A stretch of DNA of 64,000 nt from assembly GCF_017873855.1 (NCBI RefSeq), contig NZ_JAGGKR010000001.1, forward strand, positions 1,493,529 to 1,557,528, given 5' to 3'. The DNA comes from Methanolinea mesophila. GTDB lineage: Archaea > Halobacteriota > Methanomicrobia > Methanomicrobiales > Methanospirillaceae. Position 1 is the first letter of the stretch. Each line of letters opens with the position of its first letter. Both the position numbers and the translations under genes were made by a program. The notes beneath the pieces were generated by a model. That model did not search any database. It was not told where the DNA came from and worked only from the letters and a program-made list of their open reading frames with translations. Shown piece by piece: positions 44,001 to 53,038 of this stretch.

Positions 44001-44669
44001 TCACCGTTCCGCGATCGAGAGGAGAACCCTGTTGAACTTCTCCGGTGCATCGGCCATTGGCACGTGGGACGAGGGGATTTCCAGGTAGGTCCAGTTCCCA
44101 AAGCACGAAGCCTCTTCATCGACCTTCCGCTTCGAATAGAGGGTCAGGTCCGCAAAATCGCTCTTCGTGCAGCGGATGTAGGTCTTGGGGATCCGGCGAA
44201 TCGTTGCCGGGTCATACCGGATCTTCTCCACGTAAGGCGGGTCGGGGTCGGGAATGGGCGGTGAATTGCTGCGGGAGTACGCTCTTTCCAGGAGGTCCAT
44301 GAGTGACTGTCCCGGGTCCGGCAGTCCGGTGTCCAGGAACACGAGGTGACGGATCTTCTTCGGAAGCCGGTCGGCAGTGCCGATGACGGGGAACGAGCCG
44401 TAACTGTGTGCGACGAGGATTACGTTCCTAAGGTTATTCTCCAGGATCACCCTGCAGACCTGGTCGGTGTGGGCGGTGAGGGTATGGGTCTTCTCGCTCC
44501 CGAGTGCCGGTGCGAAGGCAGGGAGGCCGCGGGCCTCGAGGAACGAGACCGTCCCGTCCCAGCAGTGCGGGCCGAGGTGGCCCCCGGGCGGGTAAATGTT
44601 GCGTCTATAGAGTCGGTTCCAGGTATCGGTGGAGATGTCGCCGCCGTGGACGAGGACGAAGGGGGGCAT
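44001..44669 (-). CDS. Alpha/beta hydrolase
   Basis: 222 residues. It starts with the oxyanion segment PPFVLVHGGDISTDTW. The nucleophile elbow has Ser89 in VAHSYGSF, an acidic residue may be Asp in HLVFLDTGLPD, and the catalytic His is in IPSSHVPM near the C-terminus. This arrangement fits the EstX/salicylate-esterase-like group. Cytoplasmic, no signal peptide. A decayed copy of its first 45 residues lies at 59518-59650. Confidence 0.87.
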   Translation of the reverse strand: MPPFVLVHGGDISTDTWNRLYRRNIYPPGGHLGPHCWDGTVSFLEARGLPAFAPALGSEKTHTLTAHTDQVCRVILENNLRNVILVAHSYGSFPVIGTADRLPKKIRHLVFLDTGLPDPGQSLMDLLERAYSRSNSPPIPDPDPPYVEKIRYDPATIRRIPKTYIRCTKSDFADLTLYSKRKVDEEASCFGNWTYLEIPSSHVPMADAPEKFNRVLLSIAER

Positions 44670-44944
44670 TGAGAGAGGTATCGTCCCGGGAGTATTTAGG
44701 AAGAGGGTCTCCCGTTTTTTCTTCGGTCAACCGGCGGGGAAAAGACGGGGCATATCCTAGTCACAGATTCGCCCGCAGGCGTGATCTTGCATGCCCCTAC
44801 GCGGTCGCCCGGGTGCCGGCCTCCCCGTGAGGCCTCAGGAAGAAGCGATGCAGGGGAACCCAACGTTTTGGGGCGGGCGGACCCTTGTTTACTTTCACCA
44901 CGCCCGGCGGCTCCCTTATGGCATTTTTTCCCCGATAGACCTCT

Positions 44945-45307
44945 ATGAAAGGTTCCCGCCCTCCTGCATGGGTCGCCCTCGACGGGATGTTCTACCCGGT
45001 CTTCGAACGGGATTTCGCACTGGTCGAGAGGATATTTTCCACAGTCCTGCTGAAGATCTCGCACAACCGGTACCGAAACGAAGAAATCCGGCAGTCGCGG
45101 CTGATCGTCGACTTCTACGAGACCGCCTCCCTTGACTACGAGAAGGTCGTCCCGTTCCGGCCGCTCCTGGGGATGAACGGGTCCCGGATCTGTAACGACG
45201 GGGACGTGGTCTTCCGGGTGGACTTCGACCGGATGGAGGTGTGGACGGGGGCCGGAGGGATTTCAAAGGAGATCGGCGAACCGGCATCCCTCGCCGGAAC
45301 GGGCTGA
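44945..45307 (+). CDS. Hypothetical protein, 120 residues
   Basis: The composition is protein-like (FYPVFERDFALVERIFSTVL, RNEEIRQSRLIVDFYET, DVVFRVDFDRMEVW), unlike the Arg/Pro-rich antisense frames, but I do not recognise a family. The ATG at 44945 lies shortly after an A/T-rich CATTTTTTCC that may be promoter sequence. There is no clear ribosome-binding site; a second Met at residue 15 is a possible start. No functional inference. Confidence 0.55.
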   Translation: MKGSRPPAWVALDGMFYPVFERDFALVERIFSTVLLKISHNRYRNEEIRQSRLIVDFYETASLDYEKVVPFRPLLGMNGSRICNDGDVVFRVDFDRMEVWTGAGGISKEIGEPASLAGTG

Positions 45308-45400
45308 AACCGAAATCCTGTTTTTTTAACGGTTATCCGTTAATTTGAATAATGCCGGGATAAATATACCTCCTCATTGCCGGAAAAGGAGGTCCGGGTC

Positions 45401-46237
45401 ATGCATATCACCGGAAAAGGATGGGGTAAAATCATTGGAATCAGTATCGTCGCCGCGCTTCTCGATATGGTGCTTCACGCACTGTTCGCTCCGACCTACC
45501 CGTACGACTACCCCCCGAGCTATTTCGTGCAGAACGGGCTGTTCCAGCCGGCTGCGGCCGTCTCCCTGCTGATCACATTTTTCCTTCTCGCCCTGGTGTT
45601 CGCCGCGATCCAGGAACGCCTGCCGGGAGGGAAGGTCTCGAAAGGCCTGCGGTTCGGCGTCGCATTCGGGGGCCTGTGGTTTCTCGGGGTGGTCGGGATG
45701 AGCATCTTCTTCGGCGCTCCTCTTTCGCACGAGGTGCTCGGCGGAGCCAGCGATTGTGCCTCGCTGATCATTCTCGGTGTCCTGCTCGGGTTCTTTACCG
45801 CGACCGGCGGCGAAGCCGGGAGTATGGGAAGCCCGGGGAGGAGTATCGCGGGAATTCTCATCGTTGCAGTCTTTTTCATCCTTGGACAGTACGATGCGTT
45901 CTTTTTAATGAGCGAGATGCCGTATTTCGACCTGTTCGGACCGGACACCTTCCTCTGGACCTTGATTCTCGCCGTGTGGGCCGGGATAACCTACTGGCTC
46001 TTGCGCGACGGGACGATCAGGGACCCCTCTCCCGTGAAACGGGCCCTCTTCTTCGGAGGGGTGATCATCGGGATAAACTGGATTTTATTCAACATGTTCG
46101 TCCTCCTGTTCGTTGCTGCACCGGTATCTGATCCTCTCGTCCTCGCGATCCTCAATATCGTGTCCATCGTCGTCGGGATGTTCGTGGTCGAGTCGGTGAT
46201 CTTCCGGAAGGAGGCCGGGTATCCTGCGAGCAGGTGA
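45401..46237 (+). CDS. Integral membrane protein, about seven helices
   Basis: 278 residues from the ATG at 45401, which has GGAGG eight bases upstream. Helices include GIISIVAALLDMVLHALF-type (IIGISIVAALLDMVLHALF), AAAVSLLITFFLLALVFAAI, FGVAFGGLWFLGVVGMSIFF, ASLIILGVLLGFFTA, TFLWTLILAVWAGITYWLL and FFGGVIIGINWILFNMFVLLF. The conserved-looking His/Asp in the first helix and GGLWFLG suggest a small family in methanogens, which I cannot name. The C-terminus is short and basic. Confidence 0.75.
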   Translation: MHITGKGWGKIIGISIVAALLDMVLHALFAPTYPYDYPPSYFVQNGLFQPAAAVSLLITFFLLALVFAAIQERLPGGKVSKGLRFGVAFGGLWFLGVVGMSIFFGAPLSHEVLGGASDCASLIILGVLLGFFTATGGEAGSMGSPGRSIAGILIVAVFFILGQYDAFFLMSEMPYFDLFGPDTFLWTLILAVWAGITYWLLRDGTIRDPSPVKRALFFGGVIIGINWILFNMFVLLFVAAPVSDPLVLAILNIVSIVVGMFVVESVIFRKEAGYPASR

Positions 46238-46497
46238 GGGACGTACCCTGCCTGACTGACCGCCAGGGCCGCAGTCAGACCCCGCAGGTGTCGATGCCGG
46301 ATAGGGAGAGGAAAAATAAGTGCGGTGATCTTCATCGCGTGACTCTTCGTCACCGGAAATGACAACGGCCCGGAGCCAGGGTAGCTGGTTTGGGGGGGAG
46401 AAATTCATGCACGATGGCTTGTGCGTAAAGAAACAGTTCGTCATCCTGATATGCCAGGACATGCCACCCTCTATACTCATTAATCAGGAGATCCCCC

Positions 46498-47700
46498 GTG
46501 CAGGTACCAAGGATAATCGTCTTCCTTTTCGTGCTCATCGCCATCCTGATCGTGCTGATGATCTTTCTGGCGGGGTCTTTTCCGGGCGGAAGTTACGGAC
46601 CGGGGCACCCCGAAGCATACCTCCTCTACGCATCGGCAGGGTCCATGCCCCAGCTCCTCAATACGGGCCAGGTGGACGCATTCATCGCCTGGGAACCGGT
46701 CGTCTCACAGGCGGAGCTCTCGGGTATCGGGCGGATGGTCGCCACCCCCGCCGAACTTCCCCCTCCGGGTGAATGGGAGAATGCTGCCAGTTGCATTTTC
46801 CTGCTCCGGAACGATACCATTCATCGCGAGCCCGAAATCTCGGCCCTGCTCTCGGCGCTCACCATCGCGGCGGTCAACCGTACCAACGAGGACCCGGAGC
46901 TCGCCGAGAACATCACCGCGGCATGGGTCTTTGGCAATAAACCGATCCTGACCCCGACCGGGACGCTCGACCCGCTCGCCGTGGAGCAGCATTCGTTCTC
47001 CAACATGGTCTTCACCAGCGATGCGGCCCTGCCGGTGTCCAGCATGGTCGCAAGTACCGTGGAAACGGAAAAAGGGCCCGGGGGTTACAACCTCTCGGCG
47101 ATGACCGATCCGGCGGTGGAAGCCCAGGGAAGGGCATATCTCTCCGGTAGCCCGCTCCCTGTGCCGTCGGGAACAGTCCCGACTCTTTCCCTGGGGTACC
47201 TCCCCTCATCGGACAACTTCGCCCCCCTCTACGTCATGGTCATGGACTCCGGGTACTTCTCCGCACAGTACGGGTTCTGCCTCGCACCCGACGACCCTGA
47301 ACAGAGCCGCCCGGACGCGTGCACCCTCTTCGTGAACGGAACGCCCGCGGCGTACGTCAGCCTGGTGCCCGGCCAGTCGGGGGGCGGACTCATGACGGCG
47401 GTCGGGCAGGAGGTCCTCGATGGGGTCTACGTAGGGTCCATCCCGGCCGAGCTGCAGATCGGCCTTGGCAATCCTTCCCTCATCATCCAGTCGATCAATA
47501 CCGGCGGGACCGGGCTCGTGGTGGGACCGGACGCCCCGTGCGACGACTGGCAGGGTTTTGTCAGGTGGGTGAAGATCCGTTCCGCGTCGGGAAACCCCAT
47601 CGTCGTGGCCACGATCCAGAGCTCCATCCAGGAAGACATGATCCGCGAAGCGTTCGGCTACGAGAATATCACGGTGATTATGTATGGTTCAGGCGAATAA
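46498..47700 (+). CDS. Membrane-anchored ABC solute-binding protein (TauA/SsuA-like), apparently circularly permuted
   Basis: 400 residues from a GTG at 46498 after CAGGAG. An uncleaved-looking N-terminal helix (IIVFLFVLIAILIVLMIFLAG) is followed by sequence that is normally the second half of such proteins: SMPQLLNTGQVDAFIAWEPVVSQ, GEWENAASCIFLL, and a helical PEISALLSALTIAAVNRT. Only after residue 225 does the usual first half appear: LSLGYLPSSDNFAPLYVMVM, then LVPGQSGGGLMTAVGQEVLD, GLGNPSLIIQSINTGGTGLV, DDWQGFVRWVK. It ends at GYENITVIMYG, where a normal protein would continue into LLNTGQVDAFIAW. The permease start overlaps its end by 17 bases. Probable nitrate/sulfonate/taurine-like substrate class; specificity unknown. 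Confidence 0.8.
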   Translation: MQVPRIIVFLFVLIAILIVLMIFLAGSFPGGSYGPGHPEAYLLYASAGSMPQLLNTGQVDAFIAWEPVVSQAELSGIGRMVATPAELPPPGEWENAASCIFLLRNDTIHREPEISALLSALTIAAVNRTNEDPELAENITAAWVFGNKPILTPTGTLDPLAVEQHSFSNMVFTSDAALPVSSMVASTVETEKGPGGYNLSAMTDPAVEAQGRAYLSGSPLPVPSGTVPTLSLGYLPSSDNFAPLYVMVMDSGYFSAQYGFCLAPDDPEQSRPDACTLFVNGTPAAYVSLVPGQSGGGLMTAVGQEVLDGVYVGSIPAELQIGLGNPSLIIQSINTGGTGLVVGPDAPCDDWQGFVRWVKIRSASGNPIVVATIQSSIQEDMIREAFGYENITVIMYGSGE

Positions 47701-48469
47701 ACATCGGATTCGGGAGTACGGCAAGGGGCTCTCGATCATCTTCCTCCTCATCCTTGCATGGGGCGTCCTGGCCCTGGTCATCCAGAACAACTTCATCCTC
47801 CCCCCGTTACGGGACATGCTGGTCGTGCTGCTTCACCCTGCGCAACCGGTCCTCGGCGGGGCGAGCCTGATCGAGAACACCCTGGTGAGCCTTCGCGAGG
47901 TCCTTACCGGGTTCTTCGCGGCGGCCGCGATCGGCATCCCCCTCGGCCTGTTCATCGGGAGTTCGGCAAATGCCCGGTCCTACCTCAACCCGGTCATCCA
48001 GATCCTCCGCCCCGTCCCGCCGATCGCCTGGATGCCGTTCGCGATCGCATGGTTCGCCATCGGGTTCCAGTCGGTCATTTTCATCATCTTCATGGGGGCG
48101 TTCTTTCCCATCCTGATCAGCACCACCGACGCGGTGCAGGGTGTAAGAAGGCAGTGGGTCGACGTGGCGGTGATGTTCAAGGCGACCGATCTCGAGAGAA
48201 TGACGACTGTTACGATCCCGGGGGCGCTCCCGGTCACCTGGTCGGGGCTCCGCGTCGCGTTCGGGGTGGCCTGGATGTGCGTGGTCGCTGCCGAGATGCT
48301 CCCCGGTACGAGCGCCGGCCTCGGGTTTCTGATCATGTACGCCTACAACCTGGGGCAGCTGCAGGTCATCGGGGCCGGGATGATCATCATCGGCATTATC
48401 GGGCTCGGTGCCGACGCCCTCTTCCAGGTCGTCCAGCTCCGGTTCTTCGCATGGCGGGGGAGGGACTAA
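47684..48469 (+). CDS. ABC transporter permease, TauC/SsuC type
   Basis: 261 residues with six helices. The BPD permease EAA loop is present (VRRQWVDVAVMFKATDLERMTTVTIPGALP, with the conserved Gly-like turn). The pattern STLVSLREVLTGFFAAAAIGIPLGLFIG and PVIQILRPVPPIAWMPFAIAWF is typical of the nitrate/sulfonate/taurine family. It forms the transmembrane part of the importer with the flanking binding protein and ATPase genes. Confidence 0.92.
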   Translation: MVQANKHRIREYGKGLSIIFLLILAWGVLALVIQNNFILPPLRDMLVVLLHPAQPVLGGASLIENTLVSLREVLTGFFAAAAIGIPLGLFIGSSANARSYLNPVIQILRPVPPIAWMPFAIAWFAIGFQSVIFIIFMGAFFPILISTTDAVQGVRRQWVDVAVMFKATDLERMTTVTIPGALPVTWSGLRVAFGVAWMCVVAAEMLPGTSAGLGFLIMYAYNLGQLQVIGAGMIIIGIIGLGADALFQVVQLRFFAWRGRD

Positions 48470-48471
48470 CA

Positions 48472-49236
48472 ATGGAGCCCGCACTCTCCATCGATTCGGT
48501 AAGCCTGACATTCTCCAAGGATACCGGTTCCTGCCCCGTGTTGCAGGGAGTGTCCCTGGATGCGTATCCCGGCGAGATAGTCTGCGTCATGGGCCCGTCA
48601 GGGTGCGGCAAGACCACCCTTCTCCGGGTCGTCGCCGGGCTCGAGCATGCCGACCAGGGCACGATCCGGATGGCCGAGGACCACGCGACCGGCGAACGCC
48701 ATGCGGCGATGGTCTTCCAGGACCCCGCCCTTTTTCCCTGGCTCTCGGTCCGGGACAACATTGTGTACGGGCTCCGGCTCCGGTCGGGGAAGGTCCCGGA
48801 GGAGGAGGTGAAGAAACGGGTGCTCGCCCTCCTCTCGCTCGTCAGGCTCGAATCATTCGCGGAATCGTATCCCTACGAGCTCTCCGGGGGGATGCGGCAG
48901 CGGGCTGCGGTAGCCCGGGCCCTCGCCGTGCAGCCGAGAGTGCTCCTGATGGACGAACCGTTCAGTGCACTGGACGTCTTCACCCGGCGGGAGCTCGAGG
49001 ACGAGATTCTCCGGATACGCGATGCCGCGGGCAGTGAAGGAACCAGGATCACGATCCTGCTCATCACCCACAACCCCGAGGAGGCGGTGTACCTCGCCGA
49101 CCGGATCCTTATCCTTTCGGACCGGCCGGCTTCGGTCCACCGCGAGATCAGGGTCGATCTCCCTCACCCGCGTAACCCGGCAGACCCGGATTTTCTCGCT
49201 CTCCGGGAAGAGGTGACCGGGCTCGTGAAGCGGTAG
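48472..49236 (+). CDS. ABC transporter ATP-binding protein, TauB/SsuB type
   Basis: 254 residues from the ATG at 48472, two bases after the permease stop. It has Walker A GPSGCGKTT, Q-loop MVFQDPALFPWLSV, signature LSGGMRQRAAVARAL, Walker B VLLMDEPFSALD and H-loop ITHNPEEAVYLADRI. The FQDPALFPW motif is a marker of TauB/SsuB/NrtD ATPases. Final gene of the three-gene uptake operon. Confidence 0.93.
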   Translation: MEPALSIDSVSLTFSKDTGSCPVLQGVSLDAYPGEIVCVMGPSGCGKTTLLRVVAGLEHADQGTIRMAEDHATGERHAAMVFQDPALFPWLSVRDNIVYGLRLRSGKVPEEEVKKRVLALLSLVRLESFAESYPYELSGGMRQRAAVARALAVQPRVLLMDEPFSALDVFTRRELEDEILRIRDAAGSEGTRITILLITHNPEEAVYLADRILILSDRPASVHREIRVDLPHPRNPADPDFLALREEVTGLVKR

Positions 49237-49341
49237 CGGGGCACATGCGACATTCCCGGGCGGGGTGAGCAGGTCGAAAAAGAATTCCATGGATGATTGG
49301 GCAGATAGCGGAAGTTGTCCGATTTTTCTCCGGAAACTCCA

Positions 49342-51210
49342 CTAAATGTCATTGATGCCGTTATAATTCAGAATTTGCCGGATTTTTTCGTTTAAGGAGC
49401 TGTCGATCTCCTCCTTCATCCGCATGAGCGATTCTCGTGCATTTTTCACGTCGGTTACATCCTGGATCGACTCGAGACAGGCGATAACCGATCCCGAAGG
49501 GGCGATAATCCGGGCCGCTTTCTCGTTTATGTATGCACCCCGGTTATTCCTGAACGAGGGAACGTACCGTTCGAGATAATATTCGTTCCCGTACTGTTCA
49601 ACTCCCGGATAACGTGCCCGCAGCTCGTGTTCGGGCGTATCGATGATATCGATGAGCAATGGCTGTAATTCCGGGTATATCCCTTTCAGGACCTCCCGGT
49701 AGGTGCCCGTCCCGCGGACCTCCTCACGACGGACCCCTGTGATGACCTCCATCGCACGGTTCCAGACAATGACCTTTCCTGCAGTGTCGAGACTGAAGGT
49801 CGGCATAGGGATCGGGTCGAAATATTCCGTGATCTCGAACTTCGGCGAAGGTCCGGGAGGTTCGGGGCGCTCTTCTGCTACAGCCTGCGTTTTTTGTGCT
49901 CTTCCGGGTTCCGGGGTCTTTTGAACCTTATCCCCGACGGTAAAGGTCCCGATACCGCCATTTTGGGGGAAATACCGTTCATCCTTCAGGAGCAGGCCGG
50001 AGAGGGTTGCTTCAAATACCGACCCGTCTTTCCTGGAGGCAAGAACGGTTCCGGACCATCTCCCCTCGTTCAGGAGAGAAGACGCCACATGGTATACGCT
50101 ATTGTCCAGGGTCCTCAGGACAAACTGCTCGAGCGGCTTTCCCAGGATTTCCAGCTCGTCGTCATACCCGAACAGGGAACGGAATGCGTTATTGGTGTAG
50201 ATCACGCTGCCGGGAGAATTCCAGAGCGCGATGGCATAGGGAGACGCGGCGATGGCACAGTTATTCATGAGGATCTCTTTTTCCCGCTCTCTTTGTCCGG
50301 TAATATCCCTCCCGACACTCTGGATCTCATGCACTGCGCCCGAACTGTCGCAGAGCGTCCGGTTGTGCCACTGGATCCAGCGCACATCCCCGATATCCGA
50401 CAGGACCCTCTGCTCGTGGCTCGTGAGAGCATTCGGCACGATGACCGCTCCGAATGGATCCGCATGGGTGTCGAGATCGGGGAGGGGTATCCTCGGACGG
50501 AATTTTTTCCCGATCAGTTCCTCGGGCAATTTACCAAAATACCGGCAAAACGCCACGTTTGCAAACGTGATGGTCCCATCGGGGAGCCGCCGGCACACCA
50601 GGTCAGTCAGGTCCTCGACCACCGCACGGTAACGGGACTCGCTCTCTTCGAGACGTTTTTCGAACTCGGTCCGTTCCGTTATGTCCTCGGCGATCATCGT
50701 GAGTCCCGACTGGCCGCCTTCGAACACGGAAGGTATCATCCTGACTTTAAAGAACCGGGTAATATCCAGTTTCTGGTCGTAGAACTTTTTCGAGAAATCC
50801 TTGGGACCGTGATTTTGCCCGATCAGGGAGGTTAATTCCGGGTCGTCGATGATGGGCAGCCCTGAACCTGTCACAGGAATGCCGAGAAGTTCATCCCTTC
50901 CCCTGCCGCAAAGCGTCTCGTAGGTACTGTTTACCTGGACGATGACTCCCTGGGCATCAAGGATCACCACGCCATCTTTCTGGAAACAGAGCATGGTGGT
51001 CAGGGGAACACGGCGCGATATGGTATAGACCCGTGCGCTTCCTCTCTCGATCATCTCGACCTGTCCGGAAACCGTGAGCATATAGAGATATTTTGACACA
51101 CTGTTTCTGGTCAGATTGAGGTCTCGTGCAACCTGGGTAATGCTGCGTCCCCTGGGATATGCGCGTAATATGGTAGTGATCCGGTTACTCGGATCTTCTT
51201 CGGGCGTCAC
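49342..51210 (-). CDS. HTH-PAS sensor/transcription regulator
   Basis: 622 residues. The first 70 form a winged HTH (RITTILRAYPRGRSITQVARDLNLTRNSVSKYLYML, VEMIERGSARVYTISRR). About four PAS domains follow: VVILDAQGVIVQVNSTYETLCGR, a second with LVCRRLPDGTITFANVAFCRYFG, a third with IYTNNAFRSLFGYDDELEILG, and a last with VIVWNRAMEVITGVRREEV. PAC-like segments lie between them. There is no kinase domain, so DNA binding is the likely output. Such one-component HTH-PAS proteins are common in Methanomicrobiales. Divergent from the DUF853 ATPase gene, and its own 3' end faces the uptake operon. Confidence 0.88.
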   Translation of the reverse strand: MTPEEDPSNRITTILRAYPRGRSITQVARDLNLTRNSVSKYLYMLTVSGQVEMIERGSARVYTISRRVPLTTMLCFQKDGVVILDAQGVIVQVNSTYETLCGRGRDELLGIPVTGSGLPIIDDPELTSLIGQNHGPKDFSKKFYDQKLDITRFFKVRMIPSVFEGGQSGLTMIAEDITERTEFEKRLEESESRYRAVVEDLTDLVCRRLPDGTITFANVAFCRYFGKLPEELIGKKFRPRIPLPDLDTHADPFGAVIVPNALTSHEQRVLSDIGDVRWIQWHNRTLCDSSGAVHEIQSVGRDITGQREREKEILMNNCAIAASPYAIALWNSPGSVIYTNNAFRSLFGYDDELEILGKPLEQFVLRTLDNSVYHVASSLLNEGRWSGTVLASRKDGSVFEATLSGLLLKDERYFPQNGGIGTFTVGDKVQKTPEPGRAQKTQAVAEERPEPPGPSPKFEITEYFDPIPMPTFSLDTAGKVIVWNRAMEVITGVRREEVRGTGTYREVLKGIYPELQPLLIDIIDTPEHELRARYPGVEQYGNEYYLERYVPSFRNNRGAYINEKAARIIAPSGSVIACLESIQDVTDVKNARESLMRMKEEIDSSLNEKIRQILNYNGINDI

Positions 51211-51475
51211 ACTATAACCCTGACCGAGCGAAAAATTAAATTTACTTAAATAAATCGGCGGGGATAAGGGAATTTTTAAATTTCACCCCGTACTTCTCGC
51301 GGTTTCACCAATAGGGGTGAAGGGGATCCCATGAACAGATGATCGTAGTAAACCGATCATGAGTAATTCCGGAACGATACCCCGATCGAAAATTTTCGCG
51401 CCCGTCGATCCCGAGCGGATTCCCCGCTCCCGGATAACCTTATTGAATGAATGGACTATATTTTGGTGAGAGACT

Positions 51476-52942
51476 ATGCCTGAACGTCCGGTTCCGATTC
51501 CTTTTGCGAAGGGAGAGGAGATCATTTACATGCTGCCTGCGATGGCGAATCGCCATGGTCTCGTGGCGGGTGCCACCGGGACGGGAAAGACGGTCACGTT
51601 ACGGGTCCTTGCGGAACAATTCAGCAGGATCGGGGTCCCGGTCTTCCTCGCCGACATCAAGGGGGACCTGTCCGGCCTCGCAAAGCCGGGAGGAGACAAC
51701 CCGAAGATCACCGAAAGGGCCGCGGAACTCGGGCTCGCCGGTTTTTCACCCGAAGGATACCCGGTCACGTTCTGGGACGTCTACGGGGAGTCCGGCCTGC
51801 CGGTCAGGACCACGGTGTCCGAGATGGGGCCGCTCCTGTTCTCCCGGATCCTTGGCCTGAACGAAGTCCAGGCAGGAGTCCTGACGGTGGTCTTCAAGGT
51901 CGCCGACGACCAGGGCCTCCTCCTCCTCGACTTAAAAGACCTGACCTCGATGGTCCGGTACTGCGGCGACCACGCGAAGGACTTAAAAACCCGGTACGGG
52001 AACATCGCCCCCGCGAGCGTCGGGGCGATCCAGAGAAACCTGCTTGCCCTCGAACTGGCCGGGGCAGACCGTTTCTTCGGCGAGCCGGCGTTAAATGTCA
52101 TGGATTTCGTGAAGACCGATCCTTCGGGCCGGGGGATGATCAACATCCTCACCGCCGACCGCCTCATCCAGTCCCCGGTGGTGTACTCGACATTTCTCCT
52201 CTGGCTCCTTTCGGAACTGTTCGAGCAGTTCCCCGAGGCGGGAGACCTCGAAAAACCAAAACTTGTCTTCTTCTTCGACGAAGCGCACCTGCTGTTCCAG
52301 GACACCGGAAAACCACTCGAGGAGAAGATCGTCCAGGTCGTCCGGCTGATCCGGTCCAAGGGAATCGGGGTGTTTTTCGTCACCCAGAACCCGGTGGACC
52401 TCCCCGACCCGGTCCTCGGCCAGCTGGGGAACCGGGTCCAGCATGCACTCAGGGCGTTTACCCCCAAAGACCAGAAGGAGGTGAAAGCGGCGGCACAGAC
52501 GCTCCGGCAAAACCCCGCATTCGATACCGTGGCCGCCATCACCACGCTCCGCATCGGCGAGGCGCTCATCTCGACACTGGATGCCACCGGCAGTCCTTCC
52601 ATCGTCTCGCGGGCGCTGGTCTATCCTCCGGAGAGCAGGATGATGCCGCTCTCGCCCGGGGAGCGAAGCCAGGTCGTTATTGCATCACCGCTCCGGGAGC
52701 GTTATGCAACGACCATCGACCGGGAGTCCGCGTACGAGACACTGCAGCGCAGAGTTGCGGCGGTGCAGGAGACCCGGCCCTCCACTCCGGCCGGACCACA
52801 CGCTCCGAAACGATCGGGTTCCGGATCCGCGGACGTGGTGGGAGCCGCCGCGAAAAGCGCAGCGAGGGCGATTGGAAGCCAGGTCGGGAGAGAGATCATC
52901 CGGGGCCTGCTCGGGTCGCTCGCAGGGACGGGGAAGAAGTAA
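51476..52942 (+). CDS. HerA-like P-loop ATPase, DUF853 family
   Basis: 488 residues. Walker [13 protein letters not shown] (near residue 33), [17 protein letters not shown], Walker [13 protein letters not shown] (near 265), an arginine-finger region [25 protein letters not shown], and a C-terminal low-complexity Ala/Gly tail ending in [17 protein letters not shown]. This is the DUF853/YjgR group of HerA/VirB4-like ATPases. The function is not established; the C-terminal [13 protein letters not shown] repeats the family's membrane-like tail. Confidence 0.9.
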   Translation: MPERPVPIPFAKGEEIIYMLPAMANRHGLVAGATGTGKTVTLRVLAEQFSRIGVPVFLADIKGDLSGLAKPGGDNPKITERAAELGLAGFSPEGYPVTFWDVYGESGLPVRTTVSEMGPLLFSRILGLNEVQAGVLTVVFKVADDQGLLLLDLKDLTSMVRYCGDHAKDLKTRYGNIAPASVGAIQRNLLALELAGADRFFGEPALNVMDFVKTDPSGRGMINILTADRLIQSPVVYSTFLLWLLSELFEQFPEAGDLEKPKLVFFFDEAHLLFQDTGKPLEEKIVQVVRLIRSKGIGVFFVTQNPVDLPDPVLGQLGNRVQHALRAFTPKDQKEVKAAAQTLRQNPAFDTVAAITTLRIGEALISTLDATGSPSIVSRALVYPPESRMMPLSPGERSQVVIASPLRERYATTIDRESAYETLQRRVAAVQETRPSTPAGPHAPKRSGSGSADVVGAAAKSAARAIGSQVGREIIRGLLGSLAGTGKK

Positions 52943-53038
52943 CGGATTGTGGCGTGTGAACCCCGACACGGGCAGGGGGACTCTTCCCGACGTACGGCGG
53001 GTCCGGTCGAACCCGTCGAAACAAAAAAAAGGGTGGCC

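Noticed and set aside
47758-48471. Long frame joined in phase with the TauB-type ATPase
   Set aside because: It is the out-of-frame shadow of the permease gene, with Arg/His/Pro-rich composition.
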